8,930 nt of DNA from Lachnospiraceae bacterium UBA3332 (lineage in GTDB: Bacteria > Bacillota > Clostridia > Lachnospirales > Lachnospiraceae). Positions within the stretch are counted from its first letter, which is position 1; each line of letters begins with the position of its first letter. The notes under the pieces were generated by a model that had not been told where the DNA came from, did not search any database, and was given only the letters and a program-made list of their open reading frames with translations. The stretch spans positions 1 to 8,930 of the forward strand of contig DERU01000079.1 in assembly GCA_002361095.1 (NCBI GenBank). The letters run 5' to 3'. A program made the translations under genes and the position numbers. This document shows, piece by piece, positions 5,047-8,930 of this stretch.

Positions 5047-6141
5047 ATGGAATACAGGCTGCATAAAAAGACGGGAGACCGAATCAGCGTGATCGGCCTC
5101 GGTACCAGCTACATAGCGGAGGTTTCGGAAAAAGAAGCGGTAGAGGCCCTGCTGCTTGCGCACGAAAACGGCATCAACTATGCGGATTTGGCAACCGCCG
5201 GGGCGAAAACCTTCGCATACTACGGAAAGGCTTTTTCCGGTTTGAGAAAAGATATGTTTTATCAGGTTCACTTTGGCGCGAATTATGAAACGGGCGAATA
5301 TGGATGGACGACCAATCCGGACAAAATCAAGGGGCAGGTTGACTGGATGCTTCGCAGTCTGCAAACCGATTATGTGGATTATGGTTTTATCCACTGTCTG
5401 GATGCGGCAAAGGACTGGAAAAGTTACAAGGCAAACGGAGCGCTGGAATATCTGCTGGATATGAAGCGGCAGGGTGTTGTCAGGCATATCGGCTTGTCCA
5501 CCCATACGCCGGAACTGGCCAACCTTGTTTTGGACGCCGGGATTGTAGAGCAGCTGATGTTTTCCATCAATCCGGGATATGACTACCACCACGGCGACTA
5601 TGCCAACGGGAGCGCTGACGAGCGGATGAACCTGTACCGGCGGTGCGAAGCGGAGGGGGTTGGAATCTCGGTGATGAAGCCTTTTTCCGGCGGTCAGCTT
5701 CTGGATGCAAAAACGTCCCCGTTCAAAAGGGCGCTCACCAAATATCAGTGCATACAGTATGCTTTGGATAAACCGGGGGTGCTGACGGTGCTGCCGGGGA
5801 TACGCAGCGCGGCCGATGTCAGGGAACTGCTGGGGTTCTTTGACGCTGCGCCGGAAGAAAGGGATTATGGCGTTCTCGGCACCTTCACGCCCCGGGATGC
5901 AGTCGGAAACTGTGTCTACTGCAATCATTGTCAGCCTTGTCCGGCAGGCTTGCACGTGGGTCTGATTAACAAGTATTATGACCTCTCCCTGGCCGGGGAT
6001 ACCATGGCGGCAGACCACTATGCCAAACTGGAAAAACATGCTTCGGACTGTATGGACTGCGGCCATTGTGACAATCGCTGCCCCTTCCGGGTAAAACAGT
6101 CGGAAAGAATGAAGCGGATTGCGGAACACTTTGGCAAATAG
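5047..6141 (+). CDS. Aldo/keto reductase-fold protein with two C-terminal [4Fe-4S] motifs
   Basis: A 364-residue cytosolic oxidoreductase. Residues 1-280 form an aldo/keto reductase TIM barrel: GLGTSYIAE near the start, NGINYADLA (41-49, containing D47), DYVDYGFIHCLD (108-119, containing H116), GLSTHT (149-154) and VMKPFSGGQLLD (209-220). The C-terminus is ferredoxin-like, with CVYCNHCQPCP (C289, C292, C295, C298) and CMDCGHCDNRCP (C335, C338, C341, C345), enough for two [4Fe-4S] clusters. The start at 5047 follows AGGAGG by seven bases. The catalytic Tyr and Lys of classic aldo/keto reductases are not evident at their usual positions, while the Asp and His are present. The length is normal for the ferredoxin-fused subfamily of anaerobes, where the substrate is generally unknown; electron exchange with ferredoxin is likely. 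A MerR-type promoter lies 210 bp upstream. Confidence 0.88.
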   Translation: MEYRLHKKTGDRISVIGLGTSYIAEVSEKEAVEALLLAHENGINYADLATAGAKTFAYYGKAFSGLRKDMFYQVHFGANYETGEYGWTTNPDKIKGQVDWMLRSLQTDYVDYGFIHCLDAAKDWKSYKANGALEYLLDMKRQGVVRHIGLSTHTPELANLVLDAGIVEQLMFSINPGYDYHHGDYANGSADERMNLYRRCEAEGVGISVMKPFSGGQLLDAKTSPFKRALTKYQCIQYALDKPGVLTVLPGIRSAADVRELLGFFDAAPEERDYGVLGTFTPRDAVGNCVYCNHCQPCPAGLHVGLINKYYDLSLAGDTMAADHYAKLEKHASDCMDCGHCDNRCPFRVKQSERMKRIAEHFGK

Positions 6142-6262
6142 GGCAAAGGCCAACCGTGCAGGCACGGTGTCCGGCCCAGTGCCCGCAGGAATAAGGTTGA
6201 AAACTGGAATTTTCAATCGCGGGGTTTGTGTCTGCGCGCTGCTTGCCACAAACCCGTTATGA
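6142..6262 (+). other. Structured region: three successive hairpins downstream of the reductase gene
   Basis: Three inverted repeats follow one another closely. The first is ACCGTG-CAGG-CACGGT at 6153-6168, with a possible outer GGCC/GGCC pair. The second is TTGAAAA-CTGGAA-TTTTCAA at 6197-6216. The third is a perfect 9-bp stem GGGTTTGTG/CACAAACCC at 6222-6230 and 6247-6255 with a 16-nt loop. None is followed by a T-run. The density of perfect stems suggests a structured leader RNA or the decayed end of a mobile element. I do not recognise a named riboswitch class. Confidence 0.35.
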
Positions 6263-6362
6263 CCGCTACAGGCTGGTGGACATCGACCATGGGGGCAAGG
6301 TCATTGACACGGCGGATGCAGTGAAAAATCTTATCCCTTTTGGCGGCAGGACTAAGGTATAA
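6201..6362 (+). pseudogene. 3' remnant of an unidentified gene
   Basis: An open frame without a start codon or ribosome binding site ends at TAA 6360-6362. Its last 35 residues read RYDRYRLVDIDHGGKVIDTA…PFGGRTKV. They look like genuine protein sequence because of the charged, patterned composition, and probably form the C-terminus of a deleted gene. The part before about 6255 coincides with the hairpin region and is probably not coding. I cannot assign a family. It ends 14 bp before the terminator at 6377-6409, which would then have been its own terminator. Confidence 0.35.
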
Positions 6363-6376
6363 AATATATCGCATGG

Positions 6377-6409
6377 AAACTCCCGGCATATTCTTTGGCC
6401 GGGAGTTTT
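6377..6409 (+). terminator. Strong Rho-independent terminator upstream of glutamine synthetase
   Basis: A perfect 11-bp stem AAACTCCCGGC/GCCGGGAGTTT (6377-6387 with 6398-6408) has a 10-nt loop and continues into TTTTATATT. It ends transcripts from the reductase/remnant side. If a promoter lies upstream, it could instead be an attenuator in the leader of the glutamine synthetase operon. Confidence 0.85.
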
Positions 6410-6599
6410 ATATTGGGGCCGGGGGAGGCACGTCGCCGGATGGATAAAAATACACGCGCCAATGTTGCGGCATTGCAGAAAAAATGTTTTTTTGGTGTGG
6501 CAATATGGAACGGGTTGTGATAAGGTGTGAAGGAAAGATGTGCATCAGCATCATAAACCGTTTTCATGGTGGGCGGATACATACGGGGAAAGGAGGATT
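6410..6599 (+). other. Upstream region of the glutamine synthetase operon
   Basis: There is no gene here. It contains a small hairpin, CAATG-TTGCGG-CATTG, at 6460-6475, an A-run followed by a T-run at 6479-6493, and no -35/-10 pair that I trust. The glutamine synthetase promoter should lie here or before the terminator at 6377-6409. The ribosome binding site AGGAGG is at 6591-6596. Confidence 0.4.
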
Positions 6600-7925
6600 A
6601 TGAAAACGAAAAAAGAGATTTTACAGATGGTACAGGACGAGGATGTGGAGTTCATCCGGCTGCAGTTTATGGATATGTTCGGCAGTTTAAAAAACGTGGC
6701 GGTGACGGCAGGACAGTTGGAACGGGTTTTGCAGAACCGTTATGTGTTTGACGGTTCCTGTCTGTACGGCAATCTGCGCAGATGGGAAGAGGATTTATAT
6801 TTATATCCGGATTTGGATACCTTTGTGATTCTTCCCTGGCGTCCGCAGCAGGGGAAGGTGGCCAGATTTTTGTGTGACGTCTGCAGGGCGGACGGTACGC
6901 CGGTCGCGCTGGATTCCCGCGCGGTTTTAAAGCGGGTGACAGAGAAGGCGGCGCGGGAAGGATATGCTTTTTGTGTGGATCCGGAATGCGAGTTTTTCCT
7001 GTTCCACACGGACGAAAACGGCATTCCCACCACCACTACCCATGAGCAGGCAGGATATATGGATATCAGTCCGCTGGATTTGGGGGAGAATGCGAGGCGG
7101 GATATGGTACTGACGCTGGAGGAAATGGGGTTTGCCATCGAGGCTTCCCACCACGAAACCGCGCCCGCCCAGCACGAGATCGACTTTGGCTGTGAGGAGG
7201 CTGTGCGGACGGCGGACAATATCGTGACGTTCAAGACGGCGGTGCGTTCCATCGCAAAGCGTCACGGACTCCACGCTACCTTTATGCCCAAGCCCAAGGC
7301 CGGTGTGGCGGGATCCGGTATGCATATGACGGTGCAGCTGTTTCACAACGGTGTCAATTGTTTTGCGGATCCGGACGGCGCGCAGGGCTTGAGCCGGGAG
7401 GCCGGGTGGTTTATGGGCGGCGTTATGGCCCATGTGCGGGCCATGTGTGCGGTGACCAATCCGCTGGTCAATTCTTACAAACGGCTTCATTCCGGTTTTG
7501 AAGCGCCCGGCCGTATAAACTGGACGACGAAGAACGGCAGCGCCCTGATCCGTGTTCCGTCGGCAAGGGGGGAGGATACGGGGATTGAACTGCGTTTTCC
7601 GGATCCTTCGGCCAATCCCTACCTGACGCTGGCGGTCTGTCTGGCGGCGGGGATGGAGGGAATTGCGAATCGGACGGAGCCCGGGGAAGAACTGGCCATA
7701 CAGGAGTGCGGCCATACGGAGTACAAAGCAGGCGCACAGGAGGGGGAAAAGCTTCCCCAGACGCTGTGGGAAGCCGCAGACGAAATGGAACGGGACGATT
7801 TGATGAAGCAGACGCTGGGCGGCGATTTTATCCGGCTTTACGCAGCGGCCAAAAAGGCCGAGTGGAACGAGTATATGTCCCAGGTCTCGGAGTGGGAAGT
7901 GGAAAAGTATCTGTATCGGACGTAA
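6600..7925 (+). CDS. glnA: Glutamine synthetase, type I
   Basis: Makes glutamine from glutamate, ammonia and ATP in the cytosol, working with glutamate synthase as the GS-GOGAT cycle. The 441 residues match the short GSI-alpha length. Visible motifs are the N-terminal VEFIRLQFMDMFGSLKNVAV (16-35), metal ligands in DPECEFFLF (E129, E131), SHHETAPAQHEIDF (183-196; E186 and E193), the glutamate/metal segment GSGMH (238-242), the ATP-binding NPLVNSYKRL (287-296), RVPSARG (318-324) and ELRFPDPSANPYL (330-342). No adenylylation loop of the GSI-beta type is seen. The start at 6600 is fixed by MKTKKEILQMVQDEDVEF, the usual N-terminus. AGGAGG is only three bases before the ATG, an unusually short spacing. 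The ANTAR gene follows after 13 bp, so regulation by antitermination is plausible. Confidence 0.95.
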   Translation: MKTKKEILQMVQDEDVEFIRLQFMDMFGSLKNVAVTAGQLERVLQNRYVFDGSCLYGNLRRWEEDLYLYPDLDTFVILPWRPQQGKVARFLCDVCRADGTPVALDSRAVLKRVTEKAAREGYAFCVDPECEFFLFHTDENGIPTTTTHEQAGYMDISPLDLGENARRDMVLTLEEMGFAIEASHHETAPAQHEIDFGCEEAVRTADNIVTFKTAVRSIAKRHGLHATFMPKPKAGVAGSGMHMTVQLFHNGVNCFADPDGAQGLSREAGWFMGGVMAHVRAMCAVTNPLVNSYKRLHSGFEAPGRINWTTKNGSALIRVPSARGEDTGIELRFPDPSANPYLTLAVCLAAGMEGIANRTEPGEELAIQECGHTEYKAGAQEGEKLPQTLWEAADEMERDDLMKQTLGGDFIRLYAAAKKAEWNEYMSQVSEWEVEKYLYRT

Positions 7926-7938
7926 GGCAGGTGAGGGG

Positions 7939-8487
7939 ATGGGCAGTATCATTGTTGTATTGCCGAAAATGGAGGACGCGAAGCGTATCCGTGATATGCT
8001 GGGGCGTTACGGCCTGACGGCATCCCTGTTATGTACCACGGCATCCCATGTGCTGTCCAATGTGCGGGATATGGACAGCGGCGTGGTAATCTGCAGTTAC
8101 CGGCTGCCGGATATGCACTATACCCAGCTGGCGGCCTATCTGCCGGAATATTTTGAAATTCTTTTGCTGACCTCTGCCGCAGAGCAGGCAAACTGTCCTA
8201 CAGGCATGATGTCCCTTGTCTATCCCATCAAGCCCTGTGACTTGGCGGGTACGGTGGAGATGATGCTTGCGCAGCAGGAGAGGCGGCTGCGGAAAAAAAG
8301 GACGGTTCCCCCAAAAAGAACCGAACGGGAACAAAATTATATTAACAATGCCAAACGGGTTTTGATGGAAAGAAATCACATGACGGAACAGGAGGCGTTT
8401 CGTTATATCCAAAAATGCAGCATGGATTCGGGAACGAACATGGTGGAAACGGCACAGATGGTGTTGCTGCTGCTATATGACAGCTAA
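7939..8487 (+). CDS. ANTAR-domain RNA-binding antiterminator with degenerate receiver (NitR-like)
   Basis: A 182-residue regulator. Residues 1-110 have a response-regulator-like fold. The β3 segment GVVICSYRLPDM (48-59) has Ser53 near where the phosphoacceptor Asp is expected, while the late Lys-Pro (K98-P99 in YPIKPCD) is kept, so phosphorylation is unlikely. A short helical, basic linker (111-126) leads to an ANTAR domain at about 127-178 with the typical AKRVLMERNHMTEQEAF and IQKCSMD patterns. ANTAR proteins bind paired hexaloop hairpins in leader RNA and prevent termination. GTGAGGGG precedes the ATG directly, and the gene lies 13 bp after glutamine synthetase. Known parallels are NitR-type proteins beside glnA in Clostridium, so control of nitrogen assimilation genes in response to nitrogen status is the likely role. 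The direct target is inference. Confidence 0.88.
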   Translation: MGSIIVVLPKMEDAKRIRDMLGRYGLTASLLCTTASHVLSNVRDMDSGVVICSYRLPDMHYTQLAAYLPEYFEILLLTSAAEQANCPTGMMSLVYPIKPCDLAGTVEMMLAQQERRLRKKRTVPPKRTEREQNYINNAKRVLMERNHMTEQEAFRYIQKCSMDSGTNMVETAQMVLLLLYDS

Positions 8488-8505
8488 AGGAGTGGTCTGA
8501 AAAGT

Positions 8506-8930
8506 ATGTATACGATCAATGAAAACTATTTACAGTTACAGGGAAGCTATCTGTTTTCGGATATCGCCAAAAGGGTGGCGGCTTATCAGGAGGCTAACCC
8601 CGGTGCAAAAGTGATCCGTCTGGGGATCGGGGATGTGACCCGGCCGCTGGCCCCGGCCATTGTGGAGGCGCTGCATCGCGCGGTGGAGCAGATGGGATGC
8701 GAGGAAGGATTTCACGGTTACGGGCCGGAGCAGGGCTATGGGTTTTTGCGGGAAGCCATTGTGGAGAATGATTACCGGGCGCGGGGCTGCAGCGTGGAGG
8801 CGGATGAAATTTTTGTGTCCGACGGCGCCAAATGCGATGTGGGAAACATACAGGAAATTTTTGGGGCCGATAACCGGGTGGCGGTGTGCGATCCGGTGTA
8901 TCCGGTGTATGTGGATACCAATGTGATGGC
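8506..8930 (+). CDS. dapL: LL-diaminopimelate aminotransferase, 3'-truncated by window edge
   Basis: A PLP enzyme that converts tetrahydrodipicolinate to LL-diaminopimelate with glutamate as amino donor, a one-step shortcut in lysine and peptidoglycan synthesis. The 141 visible residues, of a family length near 400-410, match DapL closely: NENYLQLQGSYLFSDIAKRV (5-24), RLGIGDVTRPL (38-48), GYGPEQGYGFLRE (71-83), the cofactor-phosphate segment SDGAKCDVGN (105-114) and CDPVYPVYVDTNVM (128-141). The catalytic Lys lies beyond the window. The ATG at 8506 is 18 bp after the ANTAR stop. The nearest AAAGGAG (8486-8492) overlaps that stop and is 13 bases from the ATG, rather far, so translation may depend on coupling. 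Sharing an operon with glutamine synthetase fits its demand for glutamate. Confidence 0.94.
   Translation, partial: MYTINENYLQLQGSYLFSDIAKRVAAYQEANPGAKVIRLGIGDVTRPLAPAIVEALHRAVEQMGCEEGFHGYGPEQGYGFLREAIVENDYRARGCSVEADEIFVSDGAKCDVGNIQEIFGADNRVAVCDPVYPVYVDTNVM

Noticed and set aside
4915..6249. A 444-codon open frame on the minus strand
   Set aside because: It lies antisense over the whole aldo/keto reductase, has no family-like sequence, and arises from the GC-rich codon pattern of the real gene.
6460..6475. Hexaloop hairpin CAATG-TTGCGG-CATTG as an ANTAR target
   Set aside because: The loop lacks both the A at position 1 and the G at position 4 that ANTAR hexaloops share, and no partner hairpin or terminator follows it.
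6494..6515. TGGCA… as a sigma-54 promoter element for glutamine synthetase
   Set aside because: No TTGC-type -12 element occurs at the required spacing downstream.
6927..7952. A 341-codon open frame on the minus strand
   Set aside because: It is antisense to glutamine synthetase, rich in Arg, Pro and His as expected for a reverse-frame artefact, and has no ribosome binding site.
1..8930. CRISPR arrays, tRNA or rRNA genes
   Set aside because: No regularly spaced direct repeats and no cloverleaf or conserved rRNA segment were seen on either strand.

Overview
The window looks like a chromosomal segment of a Gram-positive anaerobe of the class Clostridia, most likely Lachnospiraceae or a close relative. 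This rests on the gene types: a clostridial GltD, a ~440-residue type I glutamine synthetase followed by an ANTAR protein, dapL, a YolD/Y-family polymerase pair and a ferredoxin-like aldo/keto reductase. It also rests on Gram-positive style ribosome binding sites and LexA boxes. The assignment comes from recognising families by eye; no search was run.

Layout. Positions 1-1284 hold the C-terminal part of gltD (glutamate synthase small subunit), followed by two terminator-like hairpins. Positions 1551-3940 form an SOS mutagenesis module. On the plus strand is a 90-residue protein of unknown function with a TTG start. Facing it on the minus strand is an operon of a UmuC/ImpB-type Y-family DNA polymerase and a YolD-like protein, coupled by an ATGA overlap. 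Each end of the module has a promoter containing a LexA-box-like operator (13/14 and 12/14 matches to the Gram-positive consensus), and the two transcription units converge with overlapping stop codons.

Positions 3941-5046 look like a scrapyard. There is a ~125-bp inverted-repeat structure resembling a MITE, an Xre-type regulator cut off in the middle of its helix-turn-helix, a short unrecognised fragment, and a MerR-type regulator that has lost its original start codon and most of its DNA-binding domain. An intact MerR-style promoter with a 19-bp spacer remains, with its original target apparently gone. Positions 5047-6141 encode an intact aldo/keto reductase with two C-terminal [4Fe-4S] motifs. 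Positions 6142-6599 hold three successive hairpins, a 3' gene remnant and a strong terminator.

Positions 6600-8930 are a tight nitrogen operon: glutamine synthetase, an ANTAR-domain regulator with a degenerate receiver domain, and the start of dapL (LL-diaminopimelate aminotransferase, which uses glutamate as amino donor). With gltD at the other edge, the nitrogen genes bracket about 5 kb of accessory DNA. The inference is that the SOS module and regulator debris were inserted or accumulated inside a glutamine/glutamate assimilation locus. The most interesting points are the doubly LexA-marked convergent SOS module with its uncharacterised 90-aa partner, the orphaned MerR promoter beside a dismantled regulator, and the possible leader-RNA control of glutamine synthetase by the ANTAR protein.
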